NCBI GenBank assembly: GCA_947457605.1
Contig: CANGWP010000016.1
Coordinates: forward strand, 1 to 22,724
Source: Bdellovibrionales bacterium
Lineage (GTDB): Bacteria > Bdellovibrionota > UBA1018 > CAIMNF01
Direction: 5' to 3'
DNA: 22,724 bases
Shown here: in pieces, positions 1 to 7,736 of the stretch
Position numbering within the stretch: the first letter of the stretch is position 1
Layout: each line of letters begins with the position of its first letter
Made by a program: the position numbers and the translations under genes
The notes under the pieces: model-generated
Database searches by the model: none
The model's input: only the letters and a program-made list of their open reading frames with translations
Told to the model about the DNA's origin: nothing

Positions 1-1
1 A

Positions 2-745
2 GGGAGTCTGAAATCTCCCACTCCTTCCGAGTGCCGGGTGGGATTTTTTGGTACGGGTCCGAAAGCGGTGGGGGATGGTTTGGGTGCGTTCGCGGTAGCC
101 CAGAACTTGCTTCAGAATGCGTCCGTCATGGCAGGGGTAAGTTCGGATTTGCAGTCGGACCCATCGAATCCCTCCGGTTCAAATGCCCCAGGGTCTCAAA
201 GTTCAGCTCTGATCTCAAGCGGAGAAGTGGGAAAAGGATCTGATTCCGATCTGGGAGCTCTTGCTGGCCTGGGGTCTAATTCCGCGGGTGGAGCGGGCGG
301 AGGAGGAGCAGGTGGCGGCATGGGGAATGTTGCAGCTGGGTCTCTTGGTGCGGCGGGAGGCATTTCCGAGTCTGGAGTCGGAAAGGGAAAGCGATCCGGC
401 ACCGGGACTGAGGACGCGAATTTCATTGGCGGGGCCTACGCGAGTAAGGGTGGGGCTCAGGATCGCGCCGCTCTCGCTTCAGGTGGACCGGACAAAGTCA
501 CCCCGAATGACGGGAGTGTGGAACTGCTCGACGTGAACGGACAAGGGGCAGGTGGAGCCGGAGGTGCCGGTTTGGGTGCAGGGGGCTTGAACGGAGGCTC
601 GGGCGATTTGCTCTCGGGTTCCCGTGAGGACGCTGCCGATTACCTGAACCGGATCGATCGCAATCTCTCGATCTTCAAGGTCGTATCCAAACGCTACGAG
701 CGCGAAATCTCGCGAAGCCGCGTTCAAGCGGTTGAAATTAAGTAG
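2..745 (+). CDS. Glycine-rich protein of unknown function, 3' part
   Basis: The reading frame is open to the left edge of the window, so this is the C-terminal part of a longer protein; the GTG at 38 is probably internal. The visible 247 or so residues are dominated by low-complexity Gly/Ala/Ser stretches, with runs of GGAGGGGAGGG type near residues 85-105 of the visible part and a second Gly-rich patch about 80 residues later. They end in a charged, probably helical tail containing YLNRIDRNLSIFKVV. I do not recognise a domain. Gly-rich linkers with a compact charged tail are seen in surface or secretion-associated proteins, but no signal peptide can be judged because the N-terminus is missing. 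The next gene starts 21 bp downstream on the same strand. Confidence 0.6.
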   Translation, partial: GSLKSPTPSECRVGFFGTGPKAVGDGLGAFAVAQNLLQNASVMAGVSSDLQSDPSNPSGSNAPGSQSSALISSGEVGKGSDSDLGALAGLGSNSAGGAGGGGAGGGMGNVAAGSLGAAGGISESGVGKGKRSGTGTEDANFIGGAYASKGGAQDRAALASGGPDKVTPNDGSVELLDVNGQGAGGAGGAGLGAGGLNGGSGDLLSGSREDAADYLNRIDRNLSIFKVVSKRYEREISRSRVQAVEIK

Positions 746-766
746 TCCCGGTGGTTTGATCGGGGC

Positions 767-1996
767 ATGAATGCATCTGCCTCAAAACGAAGTTTGTTGA
801 ATGCGGCCGTGATTGTTGCGGCGCTCGGGTATTTCGTCGACATTTACGATCTTTTGCTCTTTAGCATCGTCAGGGTCGAGAGCTTACGATCGATCGGATT
901 TGCGGGACGCGAGCTCGAAGTGGGAGCGACCCTCAACAACATCCAGATGACAGGTCTCATGCTCGGCGGGATTCTGTGGGGCGTGCTCGGAGACAAGCGC
1001 GGACGTCTTTCGGTTCTCTTTGGATCAATTTTTTTGTACTCGATCGGAAATTTTTTGAATGGCTATGCGACCACGTTCACGGAGTACGCATTTTGCCGGT
1101 TTTTTGCTGGTCTCGGACTTGCCGGAGAACTTGGTGCCGGCATCACGCTCGTGTCCGAGGTGCTACACCCTTCTTTGCGAGGTTATGGAACGATGATTGT
1201 CGCAACGGTTGGCGTGACGGGTGCGATCGTCGGCGGCTATGTGGCGCAGGTTTTTGACTGGAGGACTGCGTTTAAGATCGGGGGATTTCTTGGATTTGCG
1301 CTGCTTCTTCTTCGGATCAGTGTCACGGAGTCCGGAATCTTTGAGAGTGCGAAGAAATCCAAGGTGCGCGCGGGAAGTTTCTTCTCGCTTTTTACCAAGG
1401 CCGATTGCTTCGGGAAATTCTCTCGAAGCATCCTGATCGGAATCCCGATCTGGCTTACCATCGGAATCCTTGTCACCTTTTCGCCCGAGTTCGCGCGAGA
1501 CGCCGGGGTTACGGATGAGGTCGGCACCGCAAAGGCCGTGATGGCCTGTTATGCGGGATTTACGGTTGGTGATTTCCTGTTTGGAATGATCAGTCAGTGG
1601 ATGAAGAGCCGGAATCGGGCGGTAGCGCTTGCGATTGTCCTCAACTTCATCGCAGCACTGGTTTATTTGTTGGCACTGAAAGGTGTTTCGAGCACCACCA
1701 TTTACTGGATGTGCGGAATTTTGGGCGCCACTGGCGGTTACTGGGCCGTGGTGTGTACGATTGCAGCGGAACAGTTCGGGACCAATATGCGTGCAACGGT
1801 CGCGACTGCAGTTCCGAACTTCATTCGCTTTTCACTGGTGCCGATGAACTTTGCCGTACTCGGACTGCAGCCCATGATCGGGCTCCTCAATGCCACGCTG
1901 GTGGTCGCAGTGGTGGTTGTGGCGATCGCGCTCCTTGCGCTCCGCGGGCTCAAGGAAAGCTTTGGAAAGGATCTCAACTTTGTCGAACCGATCTAG
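767..1996 (+). CDS. Major facilitator superfamily transporter (metabolite:H+ symporter type)
   Basis: This 409-residue integral membrane protein has about twelve hydrophobic segments, the usual MFS length and topology. The loop between segments 2 and 3 contains GVLGDKRGR, the MFS motif A, and segments 4-5 contain the Gly-rich stretch GLGLAGELGAGITLVSEVL followed by RG, typical of sugar/metabolite symporters. It should move a small organic solute across the inner membrane using the proton gradient; the substrate cannot be read from sequence. An acidic N-terminal region (DIYDLLLF) in segment 1 resembles the DxxDxxL pattern of metabolite/H+ symporters. The ATG at 767 is the only good start, although the ribosome site (GGGG) is weak. 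Its 3' end overlaps the proposed start of the NUDIX gene by 17 bp, so co-transcription is likely. Confidence 0.85.
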   Translation: MNASASKRSLLNAAVIVAALGYFVDIYDLLLFSIVRVESLRSIGFAGRELEVGATLNNIQMTGLMLGGILWGVLGDKRGRLSVLFGSIFLYSIGNFLNGYATTFTEYAFCRFFAGLGLAGELGAGITLVSEVLHPSLRGYGTMIVATVGVTGAIVGGYVAQVFDWRTAFKIGGFLGFALLLLRISVTESGIFESAKKSKVRAGSFFSLFTKADCFGKFSRSILIGIPIWLTIGILVTFSPEFARDAGVTDEVGTAKAVMACYAGFTVGDFLFGMISQWMKSRNRAVALAIVLNFIAALVYLLALKGVSSTTIYWMCGILGATGGYWAVVCTIAAEQFGTNMRATVATAVPNFIRFSLVPMNFAVLGLQPMIGLLNATLVVAVVVVAIALLALRGLKESFGKDLNFVEPI

Positions 1997-2393
1997 AAAA
2001 GCGCAAGTGTGGATCGGAGTGAAGGCACCCCCGCGGGTGTTGGTGTTCCAGGTGCTAGAGCGTCGCGGAGGCGGATGGCATCCGGTCACTGGCGGAGTCG
2101 AAGGCTCAGAGGAGTTTTTGGAGGGTGCCAAACGCGAGTTGCAAGAGGAAACCGGATTTGATCCGGATCAGGGCACCTTTATCGACCTTGAGTATTCCTA
2201 CAAATTTGAAGGTCGTTTTGGGAAGGCGCACGAGCATGCCTTTGGATTCATCTTGGCTGAAGAATGTGCCCCCGTGATTGATCCATCCGAGCATCTCGCC
2301 TTTGAATGGGTGAGTGAAGAAGAGGCACTCAAGCGCCTTCAGTTTGAGCCCCAGAAGGATGCGTTGAAACGTTTTCTGTGCTACCTTCGCTAG
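1980..2393 (+). CDS. NUDIX hydrolase, NudB-like (dihydroneopterin-triphosphate/dNTP pyrophosphohydrolase type)
   Basis: A perfect NUDIX box (G-x5-E-x7-RE-L-x-EE-x-G-F) lies at residues 38-60 when counted from the TTG at 1980. The family cleaves nucleoside diphosphates linked to another moiety using Mg2+ held by the box glutamates. The WHPVTGGVE entry and the later EHLAFEWVSEEEA followed by DALKRF resemble E. coli NudB, which acts on dihydroneopterin triphosphate and dATP; that assignment is inference. The frame is open further upstream, but those residues are a shadow of the transporter gene. I chose TTG 1980 because GGAAAGG sits 9 bases upstream and the resulting 137 residues match the family. 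mutS2 starts 3 bp after its stop codon. Confidence 0.8.
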   Translation: MSNRSRKAQVWIGVKAPPRVLVFQVLERRGGGWHPVTGGVEGSEEFLEGAKRELQEETGFDPDQGTFIDLEYSYKFEGRFGKAHEHAFGFILAEECAPVIDPSEHLAFEWVSEEEALKRLQFEPQKDALKRFLCYLR

Positions 2394-2396
2394 CGC

Positions 2397-4835
2397 ATGA
2401 GCGCGAAGTCTCCGTTTTTTGATCTCGATTGGCCGAAGCTCCTTTCTTGGACGCTTAAGGAAGCCCGCACCCCGTATGGCCGTCGCAAGCTCGAGACCTA
2501 TGCCGATCCTGCAGCGTTTGCGCCAACGCTTGAGCGCGCGCAGGAGCTGCAGAGCGAGACCCAGGAAATGTCCCAAATCCTCGAGCGCTCGGCTCTTTGG
2601 GGTCCGCTCAATGACCTGCAGGACATTGATGAGGATCTTGAGAACCTTGCGCGGGGGAGTGTGCTTGAGGTCGCAGGGTGGGTCAGGATCCGCGCTTGGC
2701 TCTACGCAATGGATTCCTGGAGTCATTTTCCAAAAGAGCTTGCGGGCAAAAGTTTCAAGCTTGCGCTCCAAAATTTATTCGATCCGTTTGAGTGCCTGCG
2801 GGTGCTTGATCGTGTGATCACCCCCTCGGGCGAGTTGTCGGAACGGGCATCCCCGAAGCTTGGCGCTCTTTATTCGCAGGCGCGAGAGCTTCGGAGGGAG
2901 ATCGAAAAAAAGATCGATTCCCTTCTTCGCGATTACAGCACCAAGGGCTTACTGCAGGAAAATTACAGTGATGTGCGCGATGGGCGCTATGTGCTTCCGG
3001 TTCGGGTTTCGGATCAGAGCAAGATCGAGGGCCGGGTTGCAGAGTTCTCGGTCAGCAAACAAACGGTCTTCATCGAGCCAAAAGAGGTCGAGGAGCTTCA
3101 ATCAAGGCTCAGACGGACTGAGGCTGATCTTTCGCACGAGATCTTTGTGATCCTGATGGCGCTATCGCGCGAGTTGCAGCGGCATGGACCTTCCATTGGG
3201 GCTTCGGTGGAAGTGATGGGATACTGGGACTCAACCCAGGCCAAGGCTCGCGTTGCAAAACGGTACGGGGGCAAGCTCATTTTGCTCAGCTCCGATCGGG
3301 AGTGGGTGCTTCAGGAAACCGTTGATCCGGTGCTGTTCTGGAATCTTCCCGAGGAGCGCATTGTCCGGAATACGATTGAACTTTCGTCGCGCCAGCAGAT
3401 GATTCTTCTCTCGGGCCCCAATACGGGCGGAAAAACCGTGCTGCTCAAGACGCTTGGGCTTTCCGCGGTCTGCGCGCGCAGTGGATTCTTTTTTCCTGCG
3501 GCAGGAAAACTGATGGTGCCGTTTTTTGATTCATTCTTTGTGGATCTTGGCGATCCGCAATCGATTGAAGAGCATGTGTCTTCGTTTTCGGGCCATGTGC
3601 TCAAGATGAAACGGATTCTGGAAGGTGTGGGGCCAAGATCCCTCATTTTGGTCGATGAGATGAATTCGGCAACCGATCCGGAAGAGGGCGCCGCCCTTGC
3701 GATGGCCTTCGTTCAGACCATTTTGAATGTGCCGGGCGCAATTCTCATTGCAACCACCCATGATCCGAAGCTCAAGGCGATGGGTCTTGCCGAGCCCAGG
3801 ATTCTCGATGCGAGCATACTCTTTGATGAGGAGAGTCTCAGGCCCACCTATCGCGTGGTGTTCGGTGCTCCGGGGCGCTCGCGTGCGATTGAGACCGCAG
3901 AGCGGCTCGGGCTTCCAAAAGAGCTGCTTGATCTTTCGCGCTCGTATCTGAGTGACGAGCACCGGGTGGTCGAGTCCGTGCTGCAAAAGTTGCAGGCAAA
4001 TCTTGGTGCCGTGGACCGCGCGACCCGCGAGGCGAATCATCTGAAGGAGGAAGCGGCCAAACTCAAGGCCGAGTGGGAAGAAAGGGTCAAGACGACGGTG
4101 AACGAGTCGCTTGAAAAAGCGCGCCAGAAACTGAAGCACGTTCTTGATCTTGCGCAGGTCGAAGTGCGCGAGACGCTGAAAAAGATCCAGTCCACAAAAA
4201 CCCACAAGCAGCTCGATGATCTGAGGCGTGAACTCAATGATGCCTTTCAGGCAGGCGAGCGACGCCTTGATTCCTCGATCAAGGAAGCAGCACCCGAACT
4301 CATGGAGGCGGTGGCGAATGAGGCTGAAATCCCCTCAGTGGCTGTGCAATTTGAAAAGGGCCAGTGGGTGCGGGTTCCGCGCTGGAAGAATGTCGGCGAG
4401 CTTGTCGAGTGGGACGGAAAAAAGGGGCGCGTGGCGCTGGGTGCCCAGGCCGGAGCGGGCCTCGGCAAGGCTTTTGTCGTAAGTGTGTATCCGGCAGAAA
4501 TAGAGCCGCTCTCGGATCGGGAGCTCAGGGCGGTGCTTGGGGTTCGCGCGGGAAGCGCAAGTGCAAATGGGAAGACCGCGAAAGTGATCGTGCAGGATCC
4601 GGGAGGCGTGCCGGAGCAGATCGATGTGCGCGGTAAGCGTTTGGATGAGGCACTTCGCGAGGTTGGAAATTACCTCGATCGCGCCTGCCGCGCGGGACGC
4701 TCCGAGGTGACGATCGTGCATGGACTTGGAACCGGGGCGCTTCGCGAAGGAGTCCGGGAGATGCTAAAGAAGCTCAACTATGTGTCCGAGATCGGGGATG
4801 CGGGGACAACCGGCGCGACGAGGGTGCGCTTCTAG
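2397..4835 (+). CDS. mutS2: MutS2 family ATPase/Smr endonuclease
   Basis: This is an 812-residue protein of typical MutS2 length. The order is an N-terminal MutS core and clamp region; an ABC-type ATPase with Walker A GPNTGGKT at 340-347 and Walker B LILVDEMNSATDP with D420/E421; a coiled coil at about 515-640; a KOW-like region; and a C-terminal Smr nuclease domain at about 742-812. The Smr domain has IDVRG and HGLGTGAL motifs. MutS2 proteins bind branched DNA and suppress recombination, or rescue collided ribosomes in some bacteria; they lack the mismatch-binding domain of MutS. Which role applies here cannot be told. ATG 2397 follows the NUDIX stop by 3 bp, so the two are probably co-translated. 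The stop codon TAG (4833-4835) is immediately followed by the end of an IS1-like element, yet the C-terminus looks intact. Confidence 0.95.
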   Translation: MSAKSPFFDLDWPKLLSWTLKEARTPYGRRKLETYADPAAFAPTLERAQELQSETQEMSQILERSALWGPLNDLQDIDEDLENLARGSVLEVAGWVRIRAWLYAMDSWSHFPKELAGKSFKLALQNLFDPFECLRVLDRVITPSGELSERASPKLGALYSQARELRREIEKKIDSLLRDYSTKGLLQENYSDVRDGRYVLPVRVSDQSKIEGRVAEFSVSKQTVFIEPKEVEELQSRLRRTEADLSHEIFVILMALSRELQRHGPSIGASVEVMGYWDSTQAKARVAKRYGGKLILLSSDREWVLQETVDPVLFWNLPEERIVRNTIELSSRQQMILLSGPNTGGKTVLLKTLGLSAVCARSGFFFPAAGKLMVPFFDSFFVDLGDPQSIEEHVSSFSGHVLKMKRILEGVGPRSLILVDEMNSATDPEEGAALAMAFVQTILNVPGAILIATTHDPKLKAMGLAEPRILDASILFDEESLRPTYRVVFGAPGRSRAIETAERLGLPKELLDLSRSYLSDEHRVVESVLQKLQANLGAVDRATREANHLKEEAAKLKAEWEERVKTTVNESLEKARQKLKHVLDLAQVEVRETLKKIQSTKTHKQLDDLRRELNDAFQAGERRLDSSIKEAAPELMEAVANEAEIPSVAVQFEKGQWVRVPRWKNVGELVEWDGKKGRVALGAQAGAGLGKAFVVSVYPAEIEPLSDRELRAVLGVRAGSASANGKTAKVIVQDPGGVPEQIDVRGKRLDEALREVGNYLDRACRAGRSEVTIVHGLGTGALREGVREMLKKLNYVSEIGDAGTTGATRVRF

Positions 4836-4858
4836 AACTGGCCTCTTTGAATGGGCAT
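4836..4858 (+). repeat. Left terminal inverted repeat of IS copy A
   Basis: These 23 bases are the exact reverse complement of 5839-5861. The outermost ten bases, AACTGGCCTC, also occur at the right end of copy B near 15290-15299. Confidence 0.9.
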
Positions 4859-4923
4859 AGTCTATTCCACGCAAGCGCTAACTGATCAAATTCCTTGGCA
4901 CTTTTTCTGCACGCTCGCTGTGC

Positions 4924-5835
4924 ATGAAACGTTATTGCATAAATTTAGACTGTTCTGAGCATCAATCAAAACATTTGGAGGGTATCGTTTCCGGACGAGT
5001 GTCCAAAAAAGGAACCTTTTACCGGCTAAGCGATCGCCGCTACATTCAGCGATTCAAGTGTCTCGTGTGCAGGGTTCAATTCTCAAAGGCCACATTCGCC
5101 CCTGATTTTCGGCAGCACAGACGTGAGATTAATGAGCGGCTGTTTTTGTTTCTTGGCTCAGGGGTTACGCAGCGAAGAGCCGCGATTCTTCTCAAGACCG
5201 ATCGCATGACCATCAGTCGGAAAATTAAAATCCTGGGCGCTCAGTCCAAGGCTGATCATCAGGAGTGGCTTGAAGAGCGCTTTCAAGATAAGCCAATCAG
5301 ACAAATCCAGATTGATGACCTTGAGACCTCGGAACATACCAAGTGCAAACCATTAAGTGTGACGATTGCGGTTCGAAAAGGGGGCCGTGAAATCCTTGAT
5401 TTTCACGTGAAAAGGATGCCTGCAAAGGGGCTCCTTTCAAAAGTTTCCCGAAAAAAATACGGCCCAAGAAAAGATGAGCGACCGGAGGGTTGGGATCAGC
5501 TATTTAAGAATCTAAAGCCAATTCTTCATGCTGAAGCTCTGTGTGAATCTGATGAGAATCCAAATTACCCGAAATATTTGAAGCGACACGTTCCAAATGC
5601 AAAACACGTTCGCTTCAAGGGTGCCCGAGGTGCAATTGTGGGCCAAGGGGAGTTGAAAAAGCAGAAATACGATCCTCTTTTCTCGCTGAATCACACCTGC
5701 GCAATGTTGCGCGCAAACATCAACCGGCTCTTTCGAAAGACCTGGAGTACGACCAAGAAAGTGGAGGGTTTGATCGATCATTTGTGGATCTACGTCAGGT
5801 ATCACAATGCCGTACTGGTAAACCCGGATGTATGA
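4924..5835 (+). CDS. IS1-like transposase, copy A
   Basis: A single-frame 303-residue transposase. The N-terminus holds a zinc ribbon (C-x4-C at the start, then CLVC about 40 residues on), followed by a helix-turn-helix with the GVTQRRAAILL...TISR pattern typical of IS1-type DNA-binding domains. The catalytic region has QIQIDDLET (D131/D132), D210 in ESDENPNYPK, and E243 in GQGELKK, 33 residues after D210; these fit a DDE triad. N256 of the LNHTCAMLR motif is an alternative third position. The C-terminal block (HTCAMLR..., RLFRKTW, LIDHLWIY, YHN) is nearly identical in copy B although the rest is diverged. Unlike IS1 itself there is no insA/insB frameshift. ATG 4924 aligns with the start of copy B. 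The family label is from motif order only. Confidence 0.8.
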   Translation: MKRYCINLDCSEHQSKHLEGIVSGRVSKKGTFYRLSDRRYIQRFKCLVCRVQFSKATFAPDFRQHRREINERLFLFLGSGVTQRRAAILLKTDRMTISRKIKILGAQSKADHQEWLEERFQDKPIRQIQIDDLETSEHTKCKPLSVTIAVRKGGREILDFHVKRMPAKGLLSKVSRKKYGPRKDERPEGWDQLFKNLKPILHAEALCESDENPNYPKYLKRHVPNAKHVRFKGARGAIVGQGELKKQKYDPLFSLNHTCAMLRANINRLFRKTWSTTKKVEGLIDHLWIYVRYHNAVLVNPDV

Positions 5836-5838
5836 TTC

Positions 5839-5861
5839 ATGCCCATTCAAAGAGGCCAGTT
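5839..5861 (-). repeat. Right terminal inverted repeat of IS copy A
   Basis: Exact reverse complement of 4836-4858. It begins 3 bases after the transposase stop codon, and 25 bases separate its outer end from the palindrome upstream of the next gene. Confidence 0.9.
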
Positions 5862-5886
5862 TGGAGGCTTTACAAGAATTTGATGC

Positions 5887-5918
5887 CTGTCAAAAAATGT
5901 CATGACTTTTTTTGACAG
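5887..5918. promoter_or_regulatory. 32-bp palindrome overlapping a -35 box (candidate operator)
   Basis: The 32 bases are a near-perfect palindrome centred on CATG at 5901-5904: CTGTCAAAAAA on the left mirrors TTTTTTGACAG on the right, with a single mismatched pair. The right arm contains the TTGACA box of the downstream promoter. A third half-site, GTCAAA at 5921-5926, makes a second inverted repeat TTTGAC-AGTA-GTCAAA. This arrangement is typical of a repressor dimer site that occludes RNA polymerase; the regulator is unknown. Confidence 0.6.
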
Positions 5919-5940
5919 TAGTCAAAATTAGTGATATTCT
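5912..5940 (+). promoter_or_regulatory. Sigma-70-type promoter of the AAA ATPase gene
   Basis: TTGACA (5912-5917) is a perfect -35 box and TATTCT (5935-5940) a good -10 box, with the optimal 17-bp spacer. The expected transcription start is at about 5946-5948, on top of the GTG start codon at 5947, so the mRNA should be leaderless. Confidence 0.75.
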
Positions 5941-5946
5941 TATCCT

Positions 5947-7068
5947 GTGAATCGATACCTGCATTCTCAAATTCTGGAAGACCTCAATCGGAAGATGGTT
6001 TTTCTTGCGGGGCCCCGTCAGGTGGGGAAGACAACACTTTCAAAGTCGCTTTCCCGTAAAATGGATTATTTGAACTGGGATATCCCGGTTGACCGCGAGC
6101 GGATTCTTCTTCAGCAGTTCAAGGTAGCGCCCCTTTGGATTTTCGATGAGATCCACAAATACAAGACCTGGCGAAATTACCTGAAAGGAGTTTATGACAA
6201 AGTTGGCCCTGCCCAAAGGATCCTCGTTACTGGAAGTGCAAAGCTCGATCTCTTGAGGAGAGGGGGTGATAGCCTGCAGGGACGGTATCATTTCCTGAGG
6301 CTTCATCCTTTGTCCATCGATGAGCTCGGATCGCGTTCACCGAGGGACTTCAAGCAGCTTTTCGAGCTGGGAGGATTTCCCGAACCCTTTTTTTCCGGCA
6401 CCAAAACCCAAGCGAATCGCTGGACGCGGGAGTACCGACAGACGCTGGTTCGCGAGGAAATCGCAAGCAATGAGCAAATCCAGGACCTTGGAAACCTTGA
6501 ACTCATGATGCATCGATTGCCCGATCTGATCGGGGCTCCACTTTCGATCAACGGACTCAGGGAAGACCTCCAGCTTGCGCATAAAACCGTGTCCAAATGG
6601 ATTGACGCTTTGGAGCGCCTGTATGGATTGTTCCGGATTCCTCCATTTGGTGCGCCCCGGATCAAGGCGGTACGGAAAGAGCAAAAAATGTACCTGTATG
6701 ATTGGAATGCAATCAAGGAGCCGGGCATCCGATTTGAGAACATGATTGCGTGCCATCTTCTGAAGTGGGTTCATTACCGGCAAGATGCTTTTGGAGAGGA
6801 CTATGATTTGAGGTACTGCAGGGATGTCATGAACCGGGAGGTTGATTTCGTGATTTTGAAGGATCAAAAGCCGGTGCAACTGATCGAGTGCAAACACCGG
6901 GATGGAGAGGTGTCGGATTCCCTTCGGTACCTCGGGGCAAGATTTCCCGGCGTGCCGGCGGCCCAAGTTTATCTCGAAGGGACAAAGGATTATGTGAACG
7001 GTTCCGGAATCCGGGTCACTCCCGCGCTTTCTTTTTTGCTTGAGAATTTTCGGATCGGCCCCGGATGA
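5947..7068 (+). CDS. AAA_14/DUF4143 family P-loop ATPase
   Basis: A 373-residue protein of the widespread but poorly understood AAA_14-DUF4143 group. Walker A GPRQVGKT is at residues 22-29, Walker B LWIFDE with D67/E68, and a sensor-like ILVTGSAKLDLL follows. The C-terminal half contains VDFVILKDQKPVQLIECKH (about 298-318), a D...ExK arrangement like the PD-(D/E)xK nuclease fold often found at the end of these proteins; activity is unproven. The GTG at 5947 is chosen because the promoter fires directly onto it and MNRYLHSQILEDL is the usual N-terminus; there is no Shine-Dalgarno site. It is a single-gene unit with its own promoter and candidate operator, lying directly after the IS element. 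Biological role unknown. Confidence 0.85.
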   Translation: MNRYLHSQILEDLNRKMVFLAGPRQVGKTTLSKSLSRKMDYLNWDIPVDRERILLQQFKVAPLWIFDEIHKYKTWRNYLKGVYDKVGPAQRILVTGSAKLDLLRRGGDSLQGRYHFLRLHPLSIDELGSRSPRDFKQLFELGGFPEPFFSGTKTQANRWTREYRQTLVREEIASNEQIQDLGNLELMMHRLPDLIGAPLSINGLREDLQLAHKTVSKWIDALERLYGLFRIPPFGAPRIKAVRKEQKMYLYDWNAIKEPGIRFENMIACHLLKWVHYRQDAFGEDYDLRYCRDVMNREVDFVILKDQKPVQLIECKHRDGEVSDSLRYLGARFPGVPAAQVYLEGTKDYVNGSGIRVTPALSFLLENFRIGPG

Positions 7069-7108
7069 GCAAAATTTGCCGGCGATGGCCGGAAGTTTTG
7101 CCCATCCG
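7062..7108 (+). terminator. Long stem-loop spanning the ATPase stop codon
   Basis: CGGATG (7062-7067), GCAAAA (7069-7074) and CCGGC (7079-7083) on the left pair with GCCGG, TTTTGC (7096-7101) and CATCCG (7103-7108) on the right, around a GATG loop. The TGA stop (7066-7068) is inside the left arm. There is no T-tract after it, so it is not a classical intrinsic terminator. It may instead stop transcription weakly or protect the 3' end of the mRNA. Confidence 0.4.
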
Positions 7109-7177
7109 GATGTGATTCTTGCGGTCAAATAAACGACATCTGTGTAAAAAAGCGAGGGACACTTATTCTAGGAGTGG

Positions 7178-7702
7178 ATGAGTGAATTTGACCTCGAAAA
7201 GATCTTTAGCGAATGGAATCATGAAGCCTTCGAGGGAGAGCTTTCCCTCCCTGAAATCCGCTGGAACTCGCGGCTCAGAACTTCTGCGGGGCGATTCATT
7301 CCCGATCCTTCGGGTTGTGTGATTGAGGTCGCATCGTATCTTCGGGATGAGCTTGAAGCGGAAAAACTCATTCGCGATACCTTGGGCCACGAGATGATTC
7401 ACTACTGGCTCTTTGTGAAAAATCTTCCCTACGGTCATACGCCGCAATTTCATGAAAAGATGGAATCAATCGGGGTGAGTCGCTACAATCCGGTTCCGAA
7501 GCATAGGCCTTTTAAGCACTGTTATGAGTGCCGTGGATGTGGACAAAGAATTTTTGTGAGAAAGCGACTCAGGCTTGCGGCCTGCGCCGCCTGTTGCAAC
7601 GAGCATGCGGATGGCCGCTATGATTCTCGCTTTAAACTCAAGCTCTTGGCCTCCGGAGAGGCCGTTTTAAGGGATCAAATCCCTCTGAAACGCTCCGGTT
7701 GA
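7178..7702 (+). CDS. SprT-like zinc metalloprotease
   Basis: A 174-residue protein with the zincin motif HEMIH at residues 71-75 (two zinc-binding histidines and the catalytic glutamate) and a C-terminal zinc ribbon of C118-x2-C121 and C136-x2-C139. This domain order and length match the SprT family (E. coli SprT, 165 residues), the bacterial relatives of the Spartan protease that degrades DNA-protein crosslinks in eukaryotes; the bacterial role is not settled. AGGAG lies only 3 bases before ATG 7178, closer than usual, and a TATTCT -10-like box ends 8 bases before the ATG, so initiation may not depend on the Shine-Dalgarno site. The response-regulator-like gene follows after 34 bp. Confidence 0.85.
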   Translation: MSEFDLEKIFSEWNHEAFEGELSLPEIRWNSRLRTSAGRFIPDPSGCVIEVASYLRDELEAEKLIRDTLGHEMIHYWLFVKNLPYGHTPQFHEKMESIGVSRYNPVPKHRPFKHCYECRGCGQRIFVRKRLRLAACAACCNEHADGRYDSRFKLKLLASGEAVLRDQIPLKRSG

Positions 7703-7736
7703 TCTCACCGATACCCCGTGCTAGCGTGGGGTCGGG

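Larger units (their letters stand above)
4836..5861 (+). mobile_element. Complete IS1-like insertion sequence, copy A (1026 bp)
   Basis: The element is bounded by perfect 23-bp inverted repeats (4836-4858 and 5839-5861; outer part AACTGGCCTC, inner part TTTGAATGGGCAT) enclosing one transposase gene. The left end begins at the base after the mutS2 stop codon. I find no convincing direct target duplication: the left flank ends CTTCTAG and the right flank begins TGGAGGC. Either the duplication has decayed or the element does not make a conventional one. The intact transposase and perfect ends suggest it is, or recently was, mobile. Confidence 0.85.

Noticed and set aside
1597..2022. A 141-residue plus-strand frame inside the MFS gene
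   Set aside because: It is out of frame with a clear twelve-segment transporter and shows Cys/His-rich shadow composition with no domain.
2106..2771. A 221-residue minus-strand frame across the NUDIX and mutS2 junction
   Set aside because: Both genes on the plus strand are clear family members, and the antisense product looks like a random basic protein.
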